Shown here: one piece after another, positions 7,409 to 15,775 of the stretch
Position numbering within the stretch: position 1 is the first letter of the stretch
Layout of the letters: each line of letters opens with the position of its first letter
NCBI RefSeq assembly: GCF_004365705.1
Contig: NZ_SOBN01000001.1
Location: 372,001 to 436,000 of the forward strand
Source: Streptomyces sp. 846.5
GTDB lineage: Bacteria; Actinomycetota; Actinomycetes; Streptomycetales; Streptomycetaceae
Length of the DNA stretch: 64,000 nucleotides
Direction: 5' to 3'
Notes under the pieces: generated by a model
Seen by the model: only the letters and a program-made list of their open reading frames with translations
Told to the model about the DNA's origin: nothing
Database searches by the model: none
Made by a program: the position numbers and the translations under genes

Positions 7409-9188
7409 CGTCCCTCTGCGCAGGAGCCTGGTCGTGCGGCTGCTGGCCACCTCCGTGCTGGTCGCCGTCTGCTCGATCGCGGCGACCGCGTGGCTCGCGG
7501 TGAAGTCCACCTCGCGGGCCATCGAGCAGCAGCAGAGCCAGGCACTGTCCCAGGACGCCAACATCTACAGCACGCTGCTGGACTTCGCCGCCACCCACCA
7601 CAGCTGGGACGGAGTCGGTCCCACCGTCGCCGCGCTGGCGCGCTCCACCGGCCGCCGGGTCGCACTCACCACCTCCGCACGCGCCCCCATCGCCGACTCC
7701 CAACCCGCAGGGGACGCTGCCGCCGCCGGCCGCTCAGCACTGCCGTCCCAGGCCTCCGCCGTCGTGGACCCCCTCAACGTGGACCCCGCGCTCGCGCCCG
7801 GCTCCGGGGCCAGCCGGATCGCCGCCCAGGCCACCGGTCCGTTCCAGCTCAGCGGCAAGGAGCAGGCGGACCTGCTCAACGCGGCTGACACGACGGTCAG
7901 TTGCCTGGAGGAGATGGGGCAGACCGCCCGGATCAGCACCAGCCCCGGCGGGCGGCCGAGCGTCATCACCAGCAGCGGCTACGCCGGCCTGCTGGTGATC
8001 GACAAATGCAACTCCAAGCTGCTGCTCTTCCCCACCGAGAGCGAGGCGAAGGCACTCGCCGAACTCGACGGCCTGGTCAACTCCTGTCTGACCCGGCAGG
8101 GGATTCCGCCGGTCGAGGTCGACCTCGACTACTCCTGGACCGGGCGGCCGACCACCTCCAAGAAGGCCGCCCAGACCATCGCGACCTGCATCGAATCCGG
8201 TCGCCGGGAGCAGCTCGCCCCCTATGTCGCCCCTGCCGCGCTGCTCTTCGTCACCAGCCCGGCCCGGACCCCCGGCTCGGTGTTCGACCTGTCCCGGGCC
8301 AACACGATCCGCATCGTGGAGGTGACCGCGCTGGTCCTGGCCGTGACCGTGGCCGTCACCGTGCTGGTGGCCACCCGGCTGGTCCGGCCGCTGCGGGCCC
8401 TGGCCGAGGCGGCCCAGCGGCCCGACGAGCCGCATGCCCGGGTTCCGGTCCGGGGCAGGAACGAGATCGGCTACCTCGCGGCCGCGCTGAACGACCTCTC
8501 GCAGCGCCGTGAACGCATCGAGCAGCAGCGCGAGGCGATGGTCAGCGATGTGGCCCACGAACTGCGCACGCCGCTGAGCAACATCCGCGGCTGGCTGGAG
8601 GCCGTCCAGGACGGCGTGGCCGAACCGGATGCGGAGCTGGTCTCCGCCCTGCTGCAGGAGGCCCTGCTGCTGCAGCACATCATCGACGACCTGCGCGACC
8701 TGGCGGCCGCCGACGCGGACACCTTCCGGCTGCATCCCGAGCCGGTCCGTCTGCGCGAGGTGCTCCAGCAGGTGGCCGCGGCGCACCAGGACGCCGCCCG
8801 GGCCGCCGGCATCACCCTGGAGACCCGGACTGACGGCGACATAGGACTGGTGGCCGATCCGCTGCGGCTGCGCCAGGCGGTCGGCAACCTGGTGTCCAAC
8901 GGCATCCGGCACACTCCCGAGGGCGGCAGCGTCACCGTGGGAGCCCGCCAGGACGGGCCGCAGACGCTGATCGAGGTGGCCGACACGGGTACCGGGATCA
9001 GCCCCGAGAACCTGCCGCATGTCTTCGAGCGCTTCTGGCGCGCGGAGAAGTCCCGCAGTCGCCAGACCGGCGGCAGCGGTCTGGGGCTGGCCATCGTGCG
9101 CCAGCTGGTCGAGGCCCACGGCGGAACGGTGACGGTGACCAGCACCTCTGCTGCCGGAACGGTCTTCACGATCCGGCTTCCGGGGTGA
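7398..9188 (+). CDS. Sensor histidine kinase with large extracytoplasmic domain
   Basis: A 596-residue membrane kinase starting at GTG. TM1 spans about residues 14-36, an extracellular sensor about 37-306, and TM2 about 308-330 (ALVLAVTVAVTVLVATRLV). HAMP, HisKA with His387 in VAHELRTPLSNIR, and HATPase_c with the N box (NLVSNGIRHTPEGG) and G boxes (DTGTGIS, GGSGLGLAIV) follow. The sensor domain is unusually long and carries four cysteines (within VSCLEEMG, DKCNSK, NSCLTRQG, ATCIESG) that could form two disulfides. No known sensor fold was recognised. It is the partner of the overlapping response regulator and lies just upstream of a chitinase gene, so cell-wall or chitin cues are possible but unproven. 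Confidence 0.9.
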   Translation: MPRSVPLRRSLVVRLLATSVLVAVCSIAATAWLAVKSTSRAIEQQQSQALSQDANIYSTLLDFAATHHSWDGVGPTVAALARSTGRRVALTTSARAPIADSQPAGDAAAAGRSALPSQASAVVDPLNVDPALAPGSGASRIAAQATGPFQLSGKEQADLLNAADTTVSCLEEMGQTARISTSPGGRPSVITSSGYAGLLVIDKCNSKLLLFPTESEAKALAELDGLVNSCLTRQGIPPVEVDLDYSWTGRPTTSKKAAQTIATCIESGRREQLAPYVAPAALLFVTSPARTPGSVFDLSRANTIRIVEVTALVLAVTVAVTVLVATRLVRPLRALAEAAQRPDEPHARVPVRGRNEIGYLAAALNDLSQRRERIEQQREAMVSDVAHELRTPLSNIRGWLEAVQDGVAEPDAELVSALLQEALLLQHIIDDLRDLAAADADTFRLHPEPVRLREVLQQVAAAHQDAARAAGITLETRTDGDIGLVADPLRLRQAVGNLVSNGIRHTPEGGSVTVGARQDGPQTLIEVADTGTGISPENLPHVFERFWRAEKSRSRQTGGSGLGLAIVRQLVEAHGGTVTVTSTSAAGTVFTIRLPG

Positions 9189-9250
9189 CCCCCCGTAAGA
9201 CGTCTTGACTGTACCCGTCCAGGCTGCTTCTCTAATACCTCACACGCCAC

Positions 9251-9264
9251 TTGGTCTAAACCAA
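9251..9264. promoter_or_regulatory. DasR-like operator (dre) upstream of chitinase
   Basis: TTGGTCTAAACCAA is a perfect inverted repeat, 50 bases before the chitinase start. It closely follows the known DasR-responsive element consensus ACTGGTCTAGACCAGT of streptomycetes. DasR is the GlcNAc-sensing GntR repressor of chitin genes. A TAATAC element at 9233-9238 just upstream could be the -10 box, which would place the operator in the transcribed leader. Confidence 0.65.
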
Positions 9265-9313
9265 TCGTGGCCATCGCCTGAATCGATTCATGACAGAGAG
9301 AGGAAGCACGCGT

Positions 9314-10933
9314 ATGTCCGCACGCAGAAAGTTCGCCTCCGTATTATCCGCACTGGGGGTGGTCGGAGCCGTCGCGGTCTCCGGATTCACCACCGCCTCG
9401 CCGGCGGTCGCGGCCTCGTCCCCCAACGCCTGGCCGGCGCATGTGTTCGCTCCCTACGCGGACACCTGGTCGAACAATCTGACCCTCACCGACGCCGCGA
9501 ATTCCTACGGCACCAAGTTCTTCACCATCGCCTTCGTCGACGGAACCGGCTGTCAGTGGTCGATCGGCGGGCAGGCCGCCCTGCAGACGCAGATCGACAA
9601 CCTCCGCGCCATCGGCGGCGACGTCTCCGTGTCCTTCGGCGGCTACACCTCCGACCAGAACCTGACCGAGATCGGCGACTCCTGCTCCACCCCCGAGGCC
9701 GCGGCGGCCCAGATCGAGTCGGTGGTCACCACCTTCAACCTGTCGCACCTCGACTTCGACATCGAGGCGAACTCGCTGACCAACTCCGCCGGCATCGACC
9801 GCCGTGACAAGGCGCTGGCCGAGGTGCGCTCCTGGGCGAGCTCCAACGGCCGCTCGCTGTCCATCTCCCTGACCGTGCCGGCCACCTCCGGGGGCCTCAG
9901 CGGCTCCGGGGTCAGCCTGCTCGACAACGCACGCTCCAACGGCTTCACGCCGGACGTCGTCAACCTGATGACGATGGACTACGGGACCTCCGGCGTGGAC
10001 ATGGGCAGCGCGGCCAACCAGGCCGTGGACGCCGCAGCCGGCCAGGTCGCGAGCGCCTTCGGCATCTCCACCGCCGCGGCCTACGCGAAGCTCGGCGACA
10101 CCCCGATGATCGGTCAGAACGACAGCGCGGGTGAGATCTTCACCCTGGCCAACGCGAGCAGCGTCGAGAGCTACGACGCGTCCAAGGGCATCGCCCTGCT
10201 GTCCTACTGGGACGAGAACCGCGACAACGGCGGCTGCCCCGGGTCGACCACGGCCTCCGGCACCTGCAGCGGGCTGAGCCAGTCCACGGGCGACTTCGCC
10301 CGGGCCTTCCAGCCGTTCACCGGCGGCGGAAGTTCGGGCGGCGGCAGCGGCGGTGCGTTGCCGGGGACCTGGACGCAGTGCGCGTCCGAGAACGGGACCT
10401 GCGCGGTCGACGGCTACAAGACGGTCGCCTTCGGCGCCAACGGCAAGTTCACCTACGGCACCCTGGGCAACTCCACCGCCTGTACCACCGGGGTCTTCGG
10501 CGACCCGGCACCCGGCACCGTCAAGGCCTGCTACACCGAGACCCCACCCCCGGCGGCCAACACCTGGACCTCGTGCGCCGCCGAGAACGGCACCTGCTCC
10601 TTCGCCGGTGTGATGACCGTCGCCTACGGAGCCAACGGCAGCTACGCCTACGCCACCCTCCCGGGCGGCACCGCCTGCTCCAACAGCGTCTTCGGCGACC
10701 CGGCTTCCGGCAGCGTCAAGTCCTGCTACGTGATCGCGCCCCCACCGTCCTTCACCAGCTGGACGTCCTGCGCCGCCGAGAACGGCACCTGCTCCATCAG
10801 CGGCACCCATGAAATCGCCTACGGCGCCGGTGGGCAGTACTACTACCGGACCGTCAGCAGCGCGACCGGGTGCAGCAATTCGGTATTCGGCGACCCTATT
10901 CCGGGGACCGCCAAGAGCTGCTACGTGCAGTAG
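9314..10933 (+). CDS. Secreted GH18 chitinase with three C-terminal 65-residue repeats
   Basis: A 539-residue exoenzyme. A signal peptide (about 1-33, ending SPAVAAS) precedes a GH18 barrel (about 37-335) with the catalytic motif LDFDIE: Asp147, Asp149 and acid Glu151 are present. A Gly/Ser linker (about 338-350) leads to three repeats starting near residues 353, 417 and 482, each with a W-x-x-C-A-x-E-N-G-T-C opening and FGDP-x-x-G-x-x-K-x-C closing, so each probably holds two disulfides. The repeats likely bind carbohydrate or cell surface; I do not recognise a CBM number. ATG at 9314 is supported by AGAGAGGAAG upstream and by the signal peptide. Codon 11 is TTA, implying bldA dependence. 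A DasR-like site lies upstream. Confidence 0.9.
   Translation: MSARRKFASVLSALGVVGAVAVSGFTTASPAVAASSPNAWPAHVFAPYADTWSNNLTLTDAANSYGTKFFTIAFVDGTGCQWSIGGQAALQTQIDNLRAIGGDVSVSFGGYTSDQNLTEIGDSCSTPEAAAAQIESVVTTFNLSHLDFDIEANSLTNSAGIDRRDKALAEVRSWASSNGRSLSISLTVPATSGGLSGSGVSLLDNARSNGFTPDVVNLMTMDYGTSGVDMGSAANQAVDAAAGQVASAFGISTAAAYAKLGDTPMIGQNDSAGEIFTLANASSVESYDASKGIALLSYWDENRDNGGCPGSTTASGTCSGLSQSTGDFARAFQPFTGGGSSGGGSGGALPGTWTQCASENGTCAVDGYKTVAFGANGKFTYGTLGNSTACTTGVFGDPAPGTVKACYTETPPPAANTWTSCAAENGTCSFAGVMTVAYGANGSYAYATLPGGTACSNSVFGDPASGSVKSCYVIAPPPSFTSWTSCAAENGTCSISGTHEIAYGAGGQYYYRTVSSATGCSNSVFGDPIPGTAKSCYVQ
10364..10933 (+). repeat. Triplicated 65-residue module, copy A (chitinase C-terminus)
   Basis: Three tandem coding repeats (W codons near 10370, 10562 and 10757) end the chitinase. 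The whole array is strongly similar at DNA level to 13099-13668 in the next gene. The first repeat and the TETPPPAANTW junction are nearly identical between the two genes. Confidence 0.85.
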
Positions 10934-11025
10934 CGCGAGCAGAGTGGACGCACATTCCCGATGGCGGCGTGCAACGCCGAACAATGAATCGTTACATGCC
11001 GCTGTCGACCCATCAGGAGACCCCC

Positions 11026-13668
11026 ATGCATCGCGCGTACCGCCTCGCGCTGACCGTCAGCGCCTGCGCAGCCCTGCTCGTCACCCCCGTTCTCGGTACG
11101 CCCGAGCGGGCGACCGCCGCGTCGGCGACCGATCCGGGCAGCGCCTACAACCTCTCCCCCACGTCGCGGACCCTGTCCCCGGCCTCCGTCCACAGCACCG
11201 CGGGCAGCGTCAGCAGTCCGTCCAACCTGCTGTCGGGTCAGTCCACCCGGCTGACCGGCAATGGCTCGGCGGTCACGCTGGACTTTGGCAAGGAGGTCGG
11301 CGGCATCGTCACCCTGCACTTCGCCGGCTCCAGCGACGCCGGCCAGAGCGTCGGACTGGCCTTCACCGAGTCCCCGCAGTACGTGGGCACCAGCAGCGAC
11401 AACTCCGCCGACGGCACGGACGGCGCCATCTACGCCTCCGTCTCGGGCTCCGGCAGCTACACCATGCCGACCGACAAGCTCCGCGGCGGCTTCCGCTACC
11501 TGACTCTCTTCCTCAACTCGTCGGGCTGGGTGGACATCAACGGCGTCTCGCTGGCCTTCACCGCGGCGCCGGGCGTCGCCGACCCCGCCGCCTACCCCGA
11601 CTACTTCTACTCCAACGACGACCTGCTCAACCGGATCTGGTACGCGGGCGCCTACACCGTCCAGTTGAACACCATCGACCCGGCCCAGGGCCGCGTCTAC
11701 CCGCCGGTGTCCTCGGGCTGGGAGAACAACGGCTCGGTCGGCTCGGGCAGCGAAGTGCTGGTGGACGGCGCCAAGCGGGACCGCTCGATCTGGTCCGGCG
11801 ACCTGGGCATCTCCACGCCCACCGCCTACGTCAGCACCGGCGACACGCTCGGCACCCGCAACTCGTTGAACGCGCTCTACGGGGACCAGAAGTCGTCCGG
11901 TGAACTCCCCTGGGGCGGACCAGGGTTCAACCTCTACAGCTCCGACACCTACCACATGTGGGCGCTGATCGGCACGGCCGGCTACTACCTGGAGACGGCC
12001 GACAAGGGCTGGCTCGACGGCATCTGGTCGCAGTACCAGCGCGGCGTCGACTTCATCACCGCCAAGGTCGACGGCAACGGACTGCTCAACGTCACCGGTA
12101 CCCAGGACTGGGCCCGCGGGGACCAGGGCGGTGAGAACATCGAGGCCAACGCGATGCTCTACCACGTGCTGGCGACCGGCGCCTCGCTGGCGCAGGCCGA
12201 GGGCAACAGCTCGCTGGCGAGCAGCTACAGCAGCCAGGCCGCCGCCCTGCGGACCCAGATCAACGCACGGCTGTGGGACTCGGGCACCGGAGCGTACCGG
12301 GACAACCCCAGCAGCTCCCTGCACCCGCAGGACGGCAACTCCCTCGCTGTCTGGTACGGAGTCGTCCCCTCCTCGACCCAGGCCACCAGCATCGCCGCCT
12401 ATCTGCGCTCCAACTGGAGCAGCATCGGCGCGAAGACCCCGGAGTTCAACAGCAACATCTCACCCTTCGCGGGCTCCATGGAGGTGTACACGCACTTCAC
12501 CGCCGGCGACGACACCAACGCGCTGAACCTGATCCGCTCCGAGTGGGGCTACATGCTCAACTCGCCCATCGGCACCGGGAGTACCTTCTGGGAGGGCTAC
12601 GGAGCCGACGGCACCCTGTCCGCCTACCCCGGCTCGTTCACCAGCATGGCGCACGGCTGGTCGACCGGGCCGACCGGCGCGCTGACCACGGACGTGCTCG
12701 GTATCGCGCCGACCAGCCCGGCCGGCGCCGCCTACCAGGTGGTTCCGCATCCCGGCGACCTCACCCATGTCGAGGGCACGCTGACCGTGGCGTCCGGCAA
12801 GTCCGTCCACGTCAGCTACGACCATCCGGCTGCGGGCAGCTTCAGCATGCAGGTCGACAGCTCCAGCAACACCGGATCGACCGGCGTGATCGCCGTCCCC
12901 AGGTTCGGGCAGGACCATGTGGTGAGCGTCAACGGCGCCGTCGTCTGGAACGGGAGCTCCTTCACCGCCACCGCCGGGATCACCGGCGCCGACCAGGACG
13001 CCAACTTCATCTACCTCCGCGGCGTGTCACCGGGCCCCTACACCGTCGGCTACCCCGCCACCGGCAGCATCGCCCCCACCCAGTACCAGGCCCTGCCGGG
13101 CACCTGGACCCAGTGCGCGGTCGAGAACGGGACCTGCGCGGTCGACGGCCACAAGACGGTGGCCTTCGGCGCCGCGGGGAAGTTCAGCTACGGCACCCTG
13201 GGCAACTCCACGGCCTGCACCACCGCGGTCTTCGGCGACCCAGCACCCGGCACCGCCAAGGCCTGCTACACCGAGACCCCACCACCCGCGGCCAACACCT
13301 GGACCGCCTGCGGCGCCGAGAACGCCACCTGCTCCTTCAGTGGCGTGATGACCGTCGCCTACGGAGCCAACGGCGCATACAACTACGCCACCCTGCCCGG
13401 CGGCGCCTCCTGCACCAACGCCACCTTCGGAGACCCGGCACCGGGCACCGCCAAGTCCTGCTACCTGACCGGGGCACCGCCCTCGTTCACCACCTGGACC
13501 GCCTGCGCCGCTGAGAACAGCACCTGCTCCTTCAGCGGCGCCCACGAAGTCGCCTACGGCGCCAACGGCCAGTACTCCTACGGCAGTTTCACCGGAGGAA
13601 CCCCCTGCGGCAACAGCGTGTTCAACGACCCCATCCCCGGCACGGCGAAGGTCTGCTACGTGCAGTGA
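11026..13668 (+). CDS. Secreted alpha-L-rhamnosidase-like (GH78-type) enzyme with triplicated C-terminal module
   Basis: This is an 880-residue exoenzyme. After a signal peptide (about 1-32) come N-terminal beta-sandwich domains, including the galactose-binding-like VTLDFGKEVGGIVTLHFAG. An (alpha/alpha)6 barrel follows, with DGAKRDRSIWSGDLGIS, the acidic substrate loop typical of bacterial GH78 rhamnosidases, and GTQDWARGDQGG. A C-terminal beta-domain precedes the same three Cys-rich repeats as in the chitinase. The specificity of the catalytic domain is not certain: family members also act on other rhamnose-containing polymers. AGGAGA (11015-11020) fixes the start. The 92 bases after the chitinase hold no terminator, so readthrough is possible. 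Confidence 0.8.
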   Translation: MHRAYRLALTVSACAALLVTPVLGTPERATAASATDPGSAYNLSPTSRTLSPASVHSTAGSVSSPSNLLSGQSTRLTGNGSAVTLDFGKEVGGIVTLHFAGSSDAGQSVGLAFTESPQYVGTSSDNSADGTDGAIYASVSGSGSYTMPTDKLRGGFRYLTLFLNSSGWVDINGVSLAFTAAPGVADPAAYPDYFYSNDDLLNRIWYAGAYTVQLNTIDPAQGRVYPPVSSGWENNGSVGSGSEVLVDGAKRDRSIWSGDLGISTPTAYVSTGDTLGTRNSLNALYGDQKSSGELPWGGPGFNLYSSDTYHMWALIGTAGYYLETADKGWLDGIWSQYQRGVDFITAKVDGNGLLNVTGTQDWARGDQGGENIEANAMLYHVLATGASLAQAEGNSSLASSYSSQAAALRTQINARLWDSGTGAYRDNPSSSLHPQDGNSLAVWYGVVPSSTQATSIAAYLRSNWSSIGAKTPEFNSNISPFAGSMEVYTHFTAGDDTNALNLIRSEWGYMLNSPIGTGSTFWEGYGADGTLSAYPGSFTSMAHGWSTGPTGALTTDVLGIAPTSPAGAAYQVVPHPGDLTHVEGTLTVASGKSVHVSYDHPAAGSFSMQVDSSSNTGSTGVIAVPRFGQDHVVSVNGAVVWNGSSFTATAGITGADQDANFIYLRGVSPGPYTVGYPATGSIAPTQYQALPGTWTQCAVENGTCAVDGHKTVAFGAAGKFSYGTLGNSTACTTAVFGDPAPGTAKACYTETPPPAANTWTACGAENATCSFSGVMTVAYGANGAYNYATLPGGASCTNATFGDPAPGTAKSCYLTGAPPSFTTWTACAAENSTCSFSGAHEVAYGANGQYSYGSFTGGTPCGNSVFNDPIPGTAKVCYVQ
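13099..13668 (+). repeat. Triplicated 65-residue module, copy B (GH78 C-terminus)
   Basis: Three tandem repeats with the same register, linker lengths and final residues (IPGTAK, then CYVQ and stop) as copy A at 10364-10933. The arrays are colinear and close in DNA sequence, implying recent duplication or gene conversion. Confidence 0.85.
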
Positions 13669-13700
13669 CCCGAGCCGTACAGCAGCACTGAGCAGAGCGC

Positions 13701-13733
13701 CCGCGGCCGACTCGAACACGGGGTCGGCCGCGG
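13701..13733 (+). terminator. Strong hairpin after the GH78 gene
   Basis: CCGCGGCCGAC (13701-13711) pairs perfectly with GTCGGCCGCGG (13723-13733) around an 11-base loop, 32 bases after the stop codon. There is no U tract, as is common in actinobacteria. It separates the secreted-enzyme genes from the following two-component operon. Confidence 0.7.
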
Positions 13734-13782
13734 ACGCGTCGATTCCGCGGTCCGAAGGCGTCCGCAGGTAGGGTGAGCGATC

Positions 13783-14448
13783 ATGCGCGTGCTCGTGGTG
13801 GAGGACGATCCCGGACTGGGCCCGGCGATCGCAGCAGGGCTGCGCGCCGCGGGGTTCGCGGCCGATCTCGCGGAACGGCTCGCGGAGGCCGACCTCAAGG
13901 TGTCGGTCAACGGCTACGACTGCGTGATCGCCGACCGCGGCCTGCCCGACGGCGACGCCCTCGACCTGCTCAAGGGGTGGCGCGGCGACGGCCGTACCTT
14001 CCCGGTGCTGATACTCACCGCCTTCGGCACCCTCGACGACCGGGTCTCCGGATTCGAGCACGGCGCCGACGACTACCTCGTCAAACCGTTCGCCATGGCC
14101 GAGCTGGTCGCCCGGGTGCGCGCGCTGTGCCGACGGGACCAGCCGCCGCGGCTGCCGGAACTCACCGTGGGCGACGTGACCATGGACCTGCCGCGTCGAC
14201 GGGTGCGCCGCGCCGGGGTGCTGCTCACGCTCACCGCCAAGGAGTTCGCCGTGCTTGAGGCGCTGATGCTGCGGGCCGGTCAGGTGCTCACCCGCAGCGA
14301 GCTGATCGAGAGCTGCTGGGACGAGATGAGCGACCCGATGTCCAACGTGGTCGACGTGGTGATCCGGCAGCTGCGCCGCAAGCTCGGGCCGCCCGACCTG
14401 ATCGAAGCCGTCCGCGGCACCGGCTACCGCATCGGGGAGCCGGAGTGA
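13783..14448 (+). CDS. OmpR-type response regulator
   Basis: A 221-residue protein. The receiver domain (about 1-115) has acidic VLVVEDDPG, Asp51 in VIADRGLPDGDAL, Thr in ILTAFG and Lys in DDYLVKPFA. The winged-helix domain (about 125-221) has LTVGDVTMDL, LTLTAKEFAVLEALM and VVDVVIRQLRRKLG. It overlaps the histidine kinase by four bases (GTGA). The GH26 gene directly downstream and the chitosanase at 24577 share a 46-bp promoter block with an 11-bp direct repeat, the kind of site this regulator class binds, so those two genes are proposed targets. Confidence 0.92.
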   Translation: MRVLVVEDDPGLGPAIAAGLRAAGFAADLAERLAEADLKVSVNGYDCVIADRGLPDGDALDLLKGWRGDGRTFPVLILTAFGTLDDRVSGFEHGADDYLVKPFAMAELVARVRALCRRDQPPRLPELTVGDVTMDLPRRRVRRAGVLLTLTAKEFAVLEALMLRAGQVLTRSELIESCWDEMSDPMSNVVDVVIRQLRRKLGPPDLIEAVRGTGYRIGEPE

Positions 14449-15731
14449 CCGCCGACCGCCCCGCCGTCGCCAGGCTGCGCCGGCTGCGCTGGTCGATGAC
14501 GCTGCTGTACGCGGCCTGCAGCGCCGCCTGCCTGATCGCGCTGGTGTTCATAGCCGCAGCCATCGACACCCGGTCCCGGGCCCACAGCCTCGACTCGGAG
14601 GTGGCCGGCCGCGCGGAGGCGTTGTCCCGCGCCGTCTGGATGGACCAGGGCGTGCTGCACCTGGAACCGCTCGCTGAGGACGAGCTCGCCGGCGTGTCCA
14701 CGGTGACGGCCGTGATCCAGCGCACCGGCGGCGGCCCCCTCCGGGTGCGATGGGTCCGACCCTCGTCCGGAGCCGCGCTGCCCGGCGCGGCAGGGCTCGA
14801 CTCGCTGTGGGCGTCCACGCTGGAGGCCCAGACGACGTTCCTGGCGACGAAGCCGGGAACCGACGGCAGACAGCTGCGCTGGGCCGCCGCGCCGGTGTGG
14901 GACGTCAACGACATCGGCGCCGTCGTGCTCACCGCGATCGACCCCGCGCCCGGGGAACAGAGCCACGAAGGGTTTCTCCGTCGGCTGGCCGCAGGCTGCG
15001 CCGTCCTGGTGCTCCTCTCCGCCGGAGCCGGTCATCTGCTGTCCGGGCGAAGCATGCGCCCGGCCCTGCGGGCGCTGGACCAGCAGGAGCAGTTCCTGGC
15101 CGAGGCAGCACACGAACTGCGCACCCCGCTCGCGATGCTGCGCCTGGTGACCGAGGCGGGCAGCGCCGCACCGGAGCGGTCGCCTTCGGCGATGGCCGAG
15201 TCGGTCCGGCTGGTCGACCATATGGGCCGGCTGGTGGCCGGGCTGCTGGTCCGGGCCCGGATCGAGGCGGGCTCCCGTCCGCTGGAGCTCACGCCGCTGC
15301 GGCTGGACCAGCTGGTCGAGCAGGCGGTCGACGAGTTCCCGGACAGCGGTGCAGCCGTCTCGGTGACGACCGAACCGACCATCGTGCGGGGCGATCCCGA
15401 CCTCCTCGCCCAGGCGGTGCGCAACCTGCTGGAGAACGCACTCCGCCACGGCGCGTCGGCGGACCGCGCGCCCGGGGACGGGTCGGCATCGGTGCAGGTG
15501 TACGTCGCGGCGGGCACCGTGACCGTCCGGGACCACGGTCCGGGGATCCCCGTCGCGGAGCGCGAGCTGATGTTCGCGGACCGGGTCGCGGGCGGCCGCG
15601 GCGGCACCGGCATCGGCCTGGCGATCGTGCGGTGGGTCGCCGAGCTCCACGGCGGAACGGCCGACGCGACCGAGGCGCCCGGCGGCGGGGCGCTGCTCAC
15701 CCTCGCGATTCCCGAGCACACCCCTTCCTGA
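14445..15731 (+). CDS. Sensor histidine kinase
   Basis: A 428-residue kinase starting at GTG within the response-regulator stop. TM1 spans about residues 20-42 (LLYAACSAACLIALVFIAAA), a short extracellular loop about 43-175, and TM2 about 185-205. The HisKA domain has His223 in AAHELRTPLAMLR. The ATPase domain carries NLLENALRHG, DHGPGIP and GGTGIGLAIV. A recognisable HAMP domain is short or absent. The small sensor loop contrasts with the kinase at 7398. The pair most likely senses envelope or polysaccharide cues; the signal is unknown. Confidence 0.9.
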   Translation: MTADRPAVARLRRLRWSMTLLYAACSAACLIALVFIAAAIDTRSRAHSLDSEVAGRAEALSRAVWMDQGVLHLEPLAEDELAGVSTVTAVIQRTGGGPLRVRWVRPSSGAALPGAAGLDSLWASTLEAQTTFLATKPGTDGRQLRWAAAPVWDVNDIGAVVLTAIDPAPGEQSHEGFLRRLAAGCAVLVLLSAGAGHLLSGRSMRPALRALDQQEQFLAEAAHELRTPLAMLRLVTEAGSAAPERSPSAMAESVRLVDHMGRLVAGLLVRARIEAGSRPLELTPLRLDQLVEQAVDEFPDSGAAVSVTTEPTIVRGDPDLLAQAVRNLLENALRHGASADRAPGDGSASVQVYVAAGTVTVRDHGPGIPVAERELMFADRVAGGRGGTGIGLAIVRWVAELHGGTADATEAPGGGALLTLAIPEHTPS

Positions 15732-15775
15732 CCGCTTCATCGTCTCCTCATGGACCAGTCCGCATCCTGGGGCCG
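15730..15775 (+). promoter_or_regulatory. Shared promoter block with 11-bp direct repeats (GH26 gene)
   Basis: Half-sites CTTCATCGTCT (15735-15745) and CCTCATGGACC (15746-15756) follow in tandem, then GCATCCTGGGGCCG up to the start codon. The 46-bp block aligns without gaps to 24493-24538 upstream of the chitosanase, with 36 identical bases by eye. If GCATCCT is the -10 region, transcription would begin at or next to the GTG start, giving a leaderless mRNA. Confidence 0.6.

Noticed and set aside
9205..9238. TTGACT and TAATAC as a matched -35/-10 pair for the chitinase
   Set aside because: The spacing is 22 bases, too long for a normal promoter; only the -10-like element is mentioned.
13734..13782. 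GTCCGAAGGC / GTCCGCAGGT as a second OmpR-type autoregulatory repeat before the regulator at 13783
   Set aside because: The period is 10 rather than 11 bases, similarity is modest, and it does not resemble the GH26/chitosanase motif.
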